Below are positions 35,284 through 43,164 of a stretch of 64,000 bases of DNA, piece after piece. Every line of letters begins with the position of its first letter. The stretch's first letter is position 1. The notes under the pieces were generated by a model that did no database searches, was not told the DNA's origin, and saw only the letters and a program-made list of their open reading frames with translations. Made by a program: the position numbers and the translations under genes. Origin of the DNA: Renibacterium sp. (GTDB taxonomy: Bacteria > Actinomycetota > Actinomycetes > Actinomycetales > Micrococcaceae); the NCBI GenBank assembly GCA_017419405.1, contig JAFOLH010000015.1, positions 248,001 through 312,000 on the forward strand, given 5' to 3'.

Positions 35284-35793
35284 TCATTGTTTAACTCGGA
35301 TTTTTCCCCATGGTTTGAAGACCGAGAGAACCAAAGCGAAGCCGAGCGCCACAAAGGAAACGATCGGCGGGAACACGATCTGCGCCGCCATCGGGCCCAG
35401 CGCCGAGCGTACTGCGGCTCCGTCCGGGTATGCCCCAGCCGGCGCCAGTCCGGCAGCTGCCGGAAGCAGTACCGCAAGCACCAACCCGGTCAGCACCAGT
35501 CCGACGGCCAGCTTGGCGGCAACCCACCAATAGCGGATCAAGCCCCATTTGGTCGCCGCGCCGAGCCAAAGGCCGGTGATGAGCATCAGCAGGCACAACG
35601 GGAGCACCGCGAGCGGGATGACCAGGCCCAGCGCCGAATAGCTCGCGACGGCGGTCGGCGCCGAATCAGTGGTCGCGGCGGTGAGTGCCAGGGCGACCAG
35701 GCCGACGTCGAGCCCCATCCATCCGACGCCGCCGAGGATGTGCAGGAGCAGCACGAGCTTGCGCCAACGCGGCTTGAGCTGGGGGAATTTCAC
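35284..35793 (-). CDS. Integral membrane protein, DUF2269-like
   Basis: The 169-residue protein has about four membrane helices. The first contains LHILGGVGWMGLDVG, with an intramembrane His typical of predicted DUF2269-type proteins. The last helix is followed by a short basic tail ending KIRVKQ. No reaction is assigned. It is the second gene of an operon with the MarR-type regulator, and its ATG overlaps that gene's stop (ATGA), so it is likely controlled by the MarR operator upstream. Confidence 0.75.
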   Translation of the reverse strand: MKFPQLKPRWRKLVLLLHILGGVGWMGLDVGLVALALTAATTDSAPTAVASYSALGLVIPLAVLPLCLLMLITGLWLGAATKWGLIRYWWVAAKLAVGLVLTGLVLAVLLPAAAGLAPAGAYPDGAAVRSALGPMAAQIVFPPIVSFVALGFALVLSVFKPWGKIRVKQ

Positions 35794-36224
35794 GCCGGGT
35801 CCTCCAGCAGATTGGCTTGAATCCGGCCGAGCAATCCGCGGAAGAGTTCCAGCTCCGGCGCTTCGAAGCCCCGGCAGAGCCGCTTGTCGAACTCGACGAC
35901 CGTGCCCAATAGCTGGAAGAACATCGCATGGCCGGCTTCGCTCAGTTCCACGATGTGCACCCGCCGGTTGTCCGGATCCCGACGCCGGTTGAGCAGGCCC
36001 GCGGCCTCCATGCCGTTGAGATGGTGTGTCAGCGTGGCTCCTCGAATACCGACTTTGCCCGCGAGTTCACGCTGGTTCGCGGTGGGCTGCTGCTTCAGAT
36101 TCATCAGGATGAGCCAAGTCGGCCGCGAGCCCCCGGCCGCCGCCAATGCCTCGTCGAAGGCGCGGCTGGCATGACCGGCCACCAGAGAGAGTTCGATGCC
36201 GATGGGCCGCTGCGCCGGTTTCAT
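35790..36224 (-). CDS. MarR family regulator
   Basis: The 144-residue protein (start ATG 36224; a longer TTG/GTG-type extension is not needed) has the MarR winged helix: RELAGKVGIRGATLTHHLNG, MEAAGLLNRRRDPDNRRVHIVELSE. It controls the downstream membrane protein gene by position. A perfect 14-bp palindrome and a second imperfect copy lie 20-48 bases upstream of the start, probably its own operator. Confidence 0.88.
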   Translation of the reverse strand: MKPAQRPIGIELSLVAGHASRAFDEALAAAGGSRPTWLILMNLKQQPTANQRELAGKVGIRGATLTHHLNGMEAAGLLNRRRDPDNRRVHIVELSEAGHAMFFQLLGTVVEFDKRLCRGFEAPELELFRGLLGRIQANLLEDPA

Positions 36225-36243
36225 GGACTGAGTATAGCAAAAC

Positions 36244-36272
36244 GTTAGATATCTAACCATTAGATTCCTAAC
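36244..36272. promoter_or_regulatory. MarR-type double operator
   Basis: GTTAGATATCTAAC at 36244-36257 is a perfect 14-bp palindrome. ATTAGATTCCTAAC at 36259-36272 matches it at 11 of 14 positions. The pair lies just upstream of the marR start on the minus strand and is AT-rich against a GC-rich background. Confidence 0.8.
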
Positions 36273-36304
36273 GTTTTCAATTCACCACAACCCGCCACCC
36301 GCCA

Positions 36305-36332
36305 CAACGCGCGAGTGCACATTTGGTGCGGG
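36305..36332. repeat. Palindromic repeat family, solo arm (copy 2)
   Basis: The 28 bases at 36305-36332 match the left arm of the 35149 element (from 35150) at all but about one position (CGCGAGTGCACATTTGGTGC is the core). No inverted partner follows within 100 bases. It lies 10 bases after the 3' end of a minus-strand aldo/keto reductase gene. Confidence 0.78.
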
Positions 36333-36341
36333 GATCGGGCG

Positions 36342-37355
<1,014 letters not shown>

Positions 37356-37405
37356 TCACGCTACGACCTGGAGTGCACTCCAACGCAAGGGCCGGCCAAA
37401 ATCCC

Positions 37406-37468
37406 GCGCGAGCGCACAGTTCACGCGAATGTTTTCGGAAAACACCCGCGCCAAGTGTGCGTTCGCTC
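37406..37468. repeat. Palindromic repeat family, degenerate copy 3
   Basis: The left arm (GCGCGAGCGCACAGTTCACG, through GAATGTTTTC) and the right arm (GAAAACACCCGCGCCAAGTG, through TGCGTTCGCTC) are inverted copies with about 22 of 31 matching positions. The right arm is closest to the 35149 element. It lies between aldo/keto reductase and tetR genes. Confidence 0.72.
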
Positions 37469-37542
37469 AAGGAGAAGCGCGGGGAGGATGCGGAGAAGGG
37501 GTGCGAGGTGCGGGGTGTGCAGTTTGCCGATACGGGTTCGGT

Positions 37543-38100
37543 TCAGGGCCGGCTGAGCCGGCCGACGGCGGTGACCACTGATCGGCGCAAATCCTCCCGG
37601 TCGGCGTCGGAATGATCCGGCGGAAGTTGGAATACCGCCTGGGTGACCAGGGCACTCACCATCATGTGCAAGATCTGCGCCGGCAGATCACCGGAAATGA
37701 CCCCTGCGTCCTGCGCCTGCTTGATCGACGCCGCTTTTCGCTCGCCCGCGGCCAGGACCTCGCTGCTGCGGACGCCAGCGCCGTGCCGCTCCAATTGGTC
37801 CCAGAACACCAAACGCATCTGCTCGGCCCGGGCCAGCGAGAAATCGAACAATCGGCCGGCATAGCCGGGCAGGTCGGCCGTATCGATGGGCACTTGATCG
37901 ATGACCGCGATCACCATCGCCTCGAAAACCGCCTCGAAAAGCCCGTCTTTGGAACCGAAATAGGTATAGATCTGCGCCTTGTTCGAACCCGCTGCAGCGG
38001 CGATCCGGTCCACCCGGGCACCGGCAATGCCGTACTGGGAGAACTCTTGGATCGCCGCTTCGAGAAGCCGCTGTTTGGTTGCCTGTGCATCACGTGCCAT
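37543..38100 (-). CDS. TetR/AcrR family regulator
   Basis: The 185-residue protein has the TetR helix-turn-helix at the N-terminus: KQRLLEAAIQEFSQYGIAGA, RVDRIAAAAGSNKAQIYTYFGSKDGLF. The rest is the ligand-binding helical domain. It diverges from an SDR gene. The 97-base gap has two AACCAGTTAG repeats, one of them within a near-perfect palindrome, so it probably represses both genes. Confidence 0.9.
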   Translation of the reverse strand: MARDAQATKQRLLEAAIQEFSQYGIAGARVDRIAAAAGSNKAQIYTYFGSKDGLFEAVFEAMVIAVIDQVPIDTADLPGYAGRLFDFSLARAEQMRLVFWDQLERHGAGVRSSEVLAAGERKAASIKQAQDAGVISGDLPAQILHMMVSALVTQAVFQLPPDHSDADREDLRRSVVTAVGRLSRP

Positions 38101-38111
38101 GACTCAATATT

Positions 38112-38174
38112 ACTAACCAGTTAGTTGACAAACAAGTCAGAAGCGGTTTTACTAGTTATCAACCAACCAGTTAG
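38112..38174. promoter_or_regulatory. TetR-type operator repeats between tetR and SDR genes
   Basis: ACTAACCAGTTAGT at 38112-38125 is palindromic except at the two central positions. The half AACCAGTTAG recurs at 38165-38174, 50 bases downstream. Both copies lie in the short divergent region. Confidence 0.75.
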
Positions 38175-38197
38175 AAACTTCAGATGCGGAGCACCCG

Positions 38198-39112
38198 ATG
38201 TACAACGTTCCAGACCAAAGCGGCAAACTCGCCATCGTCACCGGCGCCAATTCCGGTACCGGCAAGGAAGCTGCAACCCGGCTCGCCGGAGCCGGCGCGA
38301 AAGTCATCCTCGCGGTCCGCACTCCGGAAAAGGGCGACGCTGCGGCGGCCGACATCCGCAGCATCCATCCCGCAGCCGACCTCGAGGTCCGGCGCATCGA
38401 CCTCGCAGACCTGGCCAGCATCAAAGACTTTTCGGACGGTATGATCGCCGACGGCAGGACGGTCGATTTGCTGCTCAACAATGCCGGAGTGATGACTCCG
38501 CCCAGCCGAATCGCCACCAAGGACGGCTTCGAGCTGCAATTCGGCAGCAATTTCCTGGGCCCGTTCGCACTGACCAATCGACTGCTCCCCCTGGTACTGA
38601 AGGCCGCCAACCCGCGGATCACCACGATGAGCAGCGGGATGGCGAACTTCGGAAAAATCAATTTCGACGATTTGAATTGGACCCGCAAGTACCGCAGCGC
38701 CGCGGCCTACTCGCAATCCAAACTCGCCGACCTGATGCTCTCCCGGCGCCTGGCGGATGTAGCGCTGGAACGCGGCTGGGATCTGATCAGCAATGCTGCG
38801 CACCCGGGCTTCACGAATACCAATCTGCAGACTGCCGGTGCCAGCCTGGGCCAGGAAAAACCGACCAATGCCTGGTTTACCCGGCTGGGCTTGCTGCCTT
38901 CGCAGGAACCGCAGCAGGGCGCCGAACCGATGCTCTACGCGGCCACCAGCCCGGAAGCCATCAACAAGGGCTACTACGGGCCCTCCGGCCGCTTCGGCCT
39001 GGTTGGCCCGACCGGCGTCGCCGGACTCAATCGCCGGATGCGCAACGACGAAGTGGCCCGCAAACTCTGGGACGCCGCCGAAGAACTGACCGGCACCAAG
39101 CTTCCGGCCTGA
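38198..39112 (+). CDS. Short-chain dehydrogenase/reductase
   Basis: This 304-residue Rossmann-fold oxidoreductase is of the retinol-dehydrogenase-like SDR type. The cofactor motif is TGANSGTGKEAATRL, followed by the NNAG motif in LLLNNAGVM. The catalytic Tyr and Lys are in AAYSQSKLADLML. GGAG lies 6 bases before the ATG. The gene is divergent from, and likely regulated by, the TetR-type protein. Its stop codon is immediately followed by a PHO-box-like repeat. Confidence 0.93.
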   Translation: MYNVPDQSGKLAIVTGANSGTGKEAATRLAGAGAKVILAVRTPEKGDAAAADIRSIHPAADLEVRRIDLADLASIKDFSDGMIADGRTVDLLLNNAGVMTPPSRIATKDGFELQFGSNFLGPFALTNRLLPLVLKAANPRITTMSSGMANFGKINFDDLNWTRKYRSAAAYSQSKLADLMLSRRLADVALERGWDLISNAAHPGFTNTNLQTAGASLGQEKPTNAWFTRLGLLPSQEPQQGAEPMLYAATSPEAINKGYYGPSGRFGLVGPTGVAGLNRRMRNDEVARKLWDAAEELTGTKLPA

Positions 39113-39134
39113 GTTCACCGGCAGTTCACCCGCT
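39113..39134 (+). promoter_or_regulatory. Candidate PhoP-type (PHO box) tandem repeat
   Basis: GTTCACCGGCA (39113-39123) is followed directly by GTTCACCCGCT (39124-39134). These are two 11-bp direct units in the form of the Streptomyces PHO box consensus (GTTCACC). A TAGGCT box at 39140-39145 lies at the right distance for the repeats to overlap the -35 region. The SDR gene ends at 39112, so this would drive the 67-residue gene and perhaps the downstream phosphate locus. Confidence 0.62.
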
Positions 39135-39180
39135 CTGGTTAGGCTCATGCCGATAACCAATAGACACCATGGGGAGCGTC

Positions 39181-39384
39181 ATGAACCACAGCCAACGGAG
39201 CAAACTCAAAGCCGGTGACCGGATTCGCCTGGAGTATCCGCACGGCGCGGCCACCGCCGGCGTGGTGGACGAACACACCGCCGATTATTCTGTGGTTTGG
39301 GTGCATTTGGACCACGGTCAGGGACGCACCATGCTGTTGGCCGGCGATGACGTTTCGATTGTGCGGCAGCCAAGCGCCGGCTGA
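39181..39384 (+). CDS. Small cytosolic protein of unknown function
   Basis: I start it at ATG 39181, which follows GGGGAG at good spacing (an ATG four codons earlier lacks this). The 67-residue protein has a beta-rich pattern, SKLKAGDRIRLEYPHGAATA and then DYSVVWVHLDHGQGRTML, which could be an SH3- or KOW-like small fold. The TAGGCT promoter box and PHO-like repeats lie 50-70 bases upstream. A strong terminator follows the gene, so it is likely monocistronic. No family was recognised. Confidence 0.65.
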   Translation: MNHSQRSKLKAGDRIRLEYPHGAATAGVVDEHTADYSVVWVHLDHGQGRTMLLAGDDVSIVRQPSAG

Positions 39385-39452
39385 GAAATGCCCGGGCCGG
39401 AAAGTTAACCATTTAGACGCATCTTCTTCATGTAAGCCTGGCGGCGAATTCA

Positions 39453-39496
39453 GCGAAGCCCCCAAGGGTTAGAACCCTTGGGGGCTTCGCTTTTTT
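39453..39496 (+). terminator. Strong Rho-independent terminator after the 67-residue gene
   Basis: GCGAAGCCCCCAAGGGTT (39453-39470) pairs perfectly with 39473-39490 and is followed by six T residues (39491-39496). This is the best canonical terminator in the window. The gene for the next ORF starts downstream of it. Confidence 0.92.
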
Positions 39497-39519
39497 CATC
39501 TTCATTCGAAAGTGCCTTC

Positions 39520-40044
39520 ATGTCCGTCGTTCGCATAATGGTTGCGTCCTTCAGCAATTCCCAGGACCTCGTTTTGCATAGCTGGCTCCGGCATCGCAAT
39601 CGGGTGATCGAAGGCCGGTTGATCGCAGGCTCCAGCCTCGACGACGAGGCTTTCGACCCGAGCATCGGTGCCGCGTGGAAACCGATCGAACCCAAAGACT
39701 TCGGCCAGGAATTCGATGTGGACCGGGTCTTCGCTTGGCGGCTCCTGACCTCCAACAACCGCGAATTGGCGCGCAGCGCGGGGCTCTTCTTCCGATTCGC
39801 CGACGCCCAGGCCGACGCCGCCGACGCGCAGCAGAGCGCCGCCCGGATGGAGTTCGACGCCGTCGTCGACGGCTCCGAAGGCACGCAGACGTGGCGCGGC
39901 AGCCTCGCCGGACGACCAGTCGTTTTCGGTTCACGCTGGTTCCGGATGGAACGCGACCGGGAACGCGCTTTGCAGAATGCGTTGGCGATTTTGCCGATGG
40001 CGCATTTGGCCGAAACCGCGCAATCCGTGGGGTCTTCCCGGTGA
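39520..40044 (+). CDS. Hypothetical protein, DUF1508-like segment
   Basis: This 174-residue ORF begins at ATG 39520 (or ATG 39538, MVASFSNSQDLV). The longer open frame starts in the terminator and is rejected. The segment FAWRLLTSNNRELARSAGLF followed by ADAQ is similar in rhythm to the YegP/DUF1508 family (WRL, then N, then A-S), which is only a tentative resemblance. No ribosome site is clear. Other reading frames on this DNA are open but lack family features. The function is unknown. Confidence 0.5.
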   Translation: MSVVRIMVASFSNSQDLVLHSWLRHRNRVIEGRLIAGSSLDDEAFDPSIGAAWKPIEPKDFGQEFDVDRVFAWRLLTSNNRELARSAGLFFRFADAQADAADAQQSAARMEFDAVVDGSEGTQTWRGSLAGRPVVFGSRWFRMERDRERALQNALAILPMAHLAETAQSVGSSR

Positions 40045-40360
40045 TTTCACAACCGAGGGTCGCAATTTCTCAGAAAAGAAAGCCGCGACACCCAATGTTC
40101 ACCCAACGGCCAGCGGTACTTCGTGTTCGCGTGGACGGAGCGGGCGGGCCGCGCAGCAGAATGGATTCAGGTTGCTCAGAGATAATCCAGCAATCTCACA
40201 GTGAATCATCAGAACTTCCTTGTTGAAGGCTGGCTATAGCCATGTCTTGACGAGGATGGCCCGCCCCGGGTTAGAGCCGGGACGGGCCAAAAACTACAGA
40301 GGTAATCCGCGTCTGTAGTAACGTAGTAACAAAGCATTCTATCAAGGAGATATACCGAGA
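40045..40360. other. Intergenic leader region before the phosphate locus, with repeats and a hairpin
   Basis: I see no gene in these 316 bases. They hold a tandem CACCCAA repeat (40089-40106), a perfect 12-bp palindrome TGGCTATAGCCA (40231-40242), a 13-bp stem with one mismatch (40257-40269 with 40277-40289), an inverted CTACAGA/TCTGTAG (40294-40318) and a tandem GTAGTAAC GTAGTAAC (40315-40330). AAGGAG lies 12 bases before the next ATG. The layout suggests a regulated promoter with a structured 5' leader. Confidence 0.6.
40086..40107 (+). promoter_or_regulatory. Weaker PHO-type 11-bp direct repeat
   Basis: CGACACCCAAT (40086-40096) and GTTCACCCAAC (40097-40107) share CACCCAA with an exact 11-bp period, as in PhoP-bound repeats. 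The first unit lacks GTT. No good -10 box lies at the expected distance, and the next gene starts 250 bases later. It is therefore weaker evidence than the repeat at 39113. Confidence 0.4.
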
Positions 40361-41446
40361 ATGAAGAAGTCTGTTCTTTCGCTCGCCGGTGCCGTTTCTG
40401 TCGGCGTCGTTGCCCTTGGTTTGATCGGTTCTTCCGCTGCTGTCGCCGATCCGGGGTCGGCCACCGACTACCGCACCTACGCGGCCGTCGGCTCGGACAC
40501 CACCCAGTCAGTCTGGAACGGCTTGGCCAACGGCACGGTCAGCCCGTCCGTTGCTTCCTGGGATGCCTTCCCGCCCGCCCCGTCCGCCACGATCCAGACG
40601 AAGAGCTCCGGTCCTTCGTTCAACCGTCCGCAGGGCTCCGGCGCCGGCGTTCAGGCTTTGAGCGCTTCCTTCGATGCTTCGAACCACAACTACCAGGGTG
40701 TCGACATCACCAACCAGGTCGATTTCGCCCGTTCGTCCTCCGGCGCTGCCAAAGACGGCACCGACCTGACCTACCTGCCGTTCGCCCGCGACGCGGTCAG
40801 CTTGGCAGTCAAGACCTCGGCCGCCGGCAGCGTCGATGTTTCAACCCAGCAGCTGGCGAACATCTACAGCTGCGTCGCCGGTGCGAACACCATCACCGTG
40901 GGCACCACCACGGTCACGGTCAACGCCAAACTGCCGCAGGCCAGCTCGGGCACCCGCGCTTTCTTCCTCAAGGCAATCGGCGTGGCCACCCCGGGCTCCT
41001 GCGTCACCACGGTGGGCGCTGAGAACGACGGCGGCCAGCTGACCGCCAACGGCGATGTCATCCCGTTCTCGGCTGCACAGTGGATCGGCCAGAAGAATGG
41101 CGTTGCCACCAACACCATCACCAACGACGAGATCCTTGCCTCGGTCAACACCTTGGCTCCGACCGCCGGCAGCGGCTCCAGCCTGACCCCGGGCGCGCTT
41201 TACGGCAGCACCTCGGCCGAACCGTCCACCGCTGCAGGCACCTTCGCCCGCGACACCTACAACGTGGTGACCACCGCCGCGTACACCTCCAACTCGGCGC
41301 TCGCCACCACGGTGCTGAAGTCCGACCTGAAGAAGCCCGCCGCGATCAACCTGATCAAGAGCTACGGCTTCCTCACCCTGAGCTACGTCGGCGACCCGAC
41401 CGTCGGCGCCGGCCTGGCTTCGCACCAGTCCAAGTTCAAGCACTAA
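40361..41446 (+). CDS. Secreted PstS-like substrate-binding protein
   Basis: This 361-residue secreted protein carries a PBP-like fold of the PstS superfamily. It has a Sec signal peptide with an AVA cleavage site at Ala29 and no lipobox Cys or C-terminal anchor, so it is probably released or wall-associated. The segment RTYAAVGSDTTQSVWNGLAN (about 38-57) is the phosphate-loop-like motif (Gly-Ser-Asp-Thr-Thr). YLPFARDAVSLAVK is typical of PstS hinge regions. AAGGAG precedes the ATG by 12 bases. A strong hairpin follows the gene, suggesting higher output than the rest of the locus. Confidence 0.85.
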   Translation: MKKSVLSLAGAVSVGVVALGLIGSSAAVADPGSATDYRTYAAVGSDTTQSVWNGLANGTVSPSVASWDAFPPAPSATIQTKSSGPSFNRPQGSGAGVQALSASFDASNHNYQGVDITNQVDFARSSSGAAKDGTDLTYLPFARDAVSLAVKTSAAGSVDVSTQQLANIYSCVAGANTITVGTTTVTVNAKLPQASSGTRAFFLKAIGVATPGSCVTTVGAENDGGQLTANGDVIPFSAAQWIGQKNGVATNTITNDEILASVNTLAPTAGSGSSLTPGALYGSTSAEPSTAAGTFARDTYNVVTTAAYTSNSALATTVLKSDLKKPAAINLIKSYGFLTLSYVGDPTVGAGLASHQSKFKH

Positions 41447-41470
41447 GCACCACTCGAACCAGTAAGCACA

Positions 41471-41503
41471 GACGGGCGGCGGACTCCCAGTCCGCCGCCC
41501 GTC
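41471..41503 (+). terminator. 15-bp perfect hairpin after the secreted binding protein
   Basis: GACGGGCGGCGGACT (41471-41485) pairs perfectly with 41489-41503 around CCC. It is not followed by a T-run. It probably works as an attenuator or RNA-stabilising stem between the first gene and the rest of the locus, since the next gene starts 57 bases later. Confidence 0.7.
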
Positions 41504-41559
41504 CGGTTACCCCCCCAGCACCTCCCGTCGATTGCTCGCATCCTAGAGAAAGCTCCGTC

Positions 41560-43101
41560 GTGTTGATCAAGAAATCCGGAAAATTCGTGCTCGTGCTCGG
41601 AATCTCGCTGCTAGTCCCGGCTTTGGCCATCGGCGGGGTTTCGGTTGCCAACGCCGCAGACCAGACAACCTCCGGCGGATCCGCCACGCTCGTCCTGCAA
41701 CCCAGTTCCGGCTCTTGGGCGAGCGGCAACGCCGGAGACCCTTCGCCGATGGTCAAGCTGAGCGCGAAGGTGACCTGCCCTTCCGGAAGCGATTTCCTGA
41801 CTCCATTCATCACCGAGCCCGGCAGCGAGCTTCCTGCCGTGACCGCGACGTCGACGGTTCGCAGCGCCTACAAGATCTCCCGACCGGATTCACCGGTGTC
41901 GCTTTCCGGCCCGGTTTTCGAATCAGACCTGCTCGATGTGTCGACCTTCGGCAGCTACGCCACCGCGCAATCGGCGAGCATCCCCGACGTGAGAGCCGCG
42001 TTGGAAGCCAACCACACCTACAGTTTCGGCCTGGCCTGTTCGGTATACGGCTCGGATATGACCTTTACGCTCAGCGACGGGAAACCCATCGTCGTCTGGA
42101 CTGCTTTCAAAACCGATGCGGCCAAGAACTGGAGTGTTCCCGCGCCCAAGGCCGACACCACGGTGAAGCTCAGCGGCGCATCCGCCGAGCCAACCAGCGC
42201 GACGCTCACCGCCGAGGTCGATTCCGCTGCCGCCGGCGGAACGGCATCCGATGCCAAGGGCAGCGTCGAATTCTTCTCCGGCGGCAAGTCCGTCGGCACG
42301 GCAGCTGTTTCCGCAGGAAAGGCTTCGTTTAAGGCCAGCGGGCTGACCGCCAGCACGAAATACAGCTACACCGCCAAATACGCGCCTGCTGCGGATGACG
42401 AAAAATACAATGCCTCTCCGATGTCCGACGAAGTCAGCGTGACCACCGCCAAAGAAGGCAGCAGCACCGCGAACGGTTCGGATGCCGGCAGCACCACGAA
42501 CGGTTCGGCGAACGCATCCGGAGCCAACGGCAGCGCCACTTCCTCTGGCGCGAACGCCGGCGCCACCGCGAATGGTTCGACGGCCGCTTCCGGATCGAAT
42601 GCCGGCGCAGCAGCCGGTGGCGACACCGCCGCGGCCAACTCGAACGCCAGCAGCGCGGCCAACGGCACCCCGGCGACGCTCAGCGACGGCGGCAGCATCG
42701 AGGCAGGCAAAAGCTACACCGTCGCGGCACCGGCCGGAACCTTCACCGCGGGCGACTCGATCGCCGGAGAACTCCACTCGGACCCGATCGCACTGACCGA
42801 AACCGCTTCCGCCGCGGCAGACGGCTCGGCGAGCTACACCTTCACCGTGCCGGCTTCGCTGCCGGCCGGCGCGCACCAACTAATCCTCACCGGGACCCCG
42901 TCCGGGGCGAAATACACCCTGAACCTCACTGCCTCAGGCGCCGGGAACAGCCCCTTCGCACCCTTGACCAATTGGATTTCCAGCAGCGCCGCAACTCCGG
43001 CCGGGATCACCATGATCTTCGGCCTGCTGCTGCTCCTGGTTGCCGCGACCGCGGTGGGCTGGCACTTCCTGATCAAACGCCGCGCACCTCGCGAAAACTG
43101 A
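41560..43101 (+). CDS. Surface protein with Ig-like domain and C-terminal membrane anchor
   Basis: The 513-residue protein (GTG 41560; TTG one codon later is possible) has a signal peptide cut near ANA-A33. An N-terminal beta-rich domain extends to about residue 200. An Ig-like domain follows (about 205-300, with GSVEFFSGGKSVGTAAVSAG), then a low-complexity Ala/Ser/Gly/Asn/Thr stretch (about 297-372), a second beta-rich domain (about 375-470), and a membrane helix (about 480-502) with tail RRAPREN. It has no LPXTG motif. Its role in the phosphate locus is unknown, but it is a likely wall-spanning stalk or scaffold. Confidence 0.8.
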   Translation: MLIKKSGKFVLVLGISLLVPALAIGGVSVANAADQTTSGGSATLVLQPSSGSWASGNAGDPSPMVKLSAKVTCPSGSDFLTPFITEPGSELPAVTATSTVRSAYKISRPDSPVSLSGPVFESDLLDVSTFGSYATAQSASIPDVRAALEANHTYSFGLACSVYGSDMTFTLSDGKPIVVWTAFKTDAAKNWSVPAPKADTTVKLSGASAEPTSATLTAEVDSAAAGGTASDAKGSVEFFSGGKSVGTAAVSAGKASFKASGLTASTKYSYTAKYAPAADDEKYNASPMSDEVSVTTAKEGSSTANGSDAGSTTNGSANASGANGSATSSGANAGATANGSTAASGSNAGAAAGGDTAAANSNASSAANGTPATLSDGGSIEAGKSYTVAAPAGTFTAGDSIAGELHSDPIALTETASAAADGSASYTFTVPASLPAGAHQLILTGTPSGAKYTLNLTASGAGNSPFAPLTNWISSSAATPAGITMIFGLLLLLVAATAVGWHFLIKRRAPREN

Positions 43102-43164
43102 TCCCGCACTGGGATCAGTCCAGCGAATCCGCATGATCGGCAACCATATCGGGGGGACCCTGCA

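Noticed and set aside
40257-40289. Terminator in the leader before the phosphate cluster
   Set aside because: The stem is good, but no T-run follows on either strand, so I list it only as a hairpin in the gap.
41080-41559. N-terminal extension of the Ig-like surface protein
   Set aside because: It overlaps the secreted PstS-like gene and a hairpin. The real start is marked by a signal peptide at 41560.
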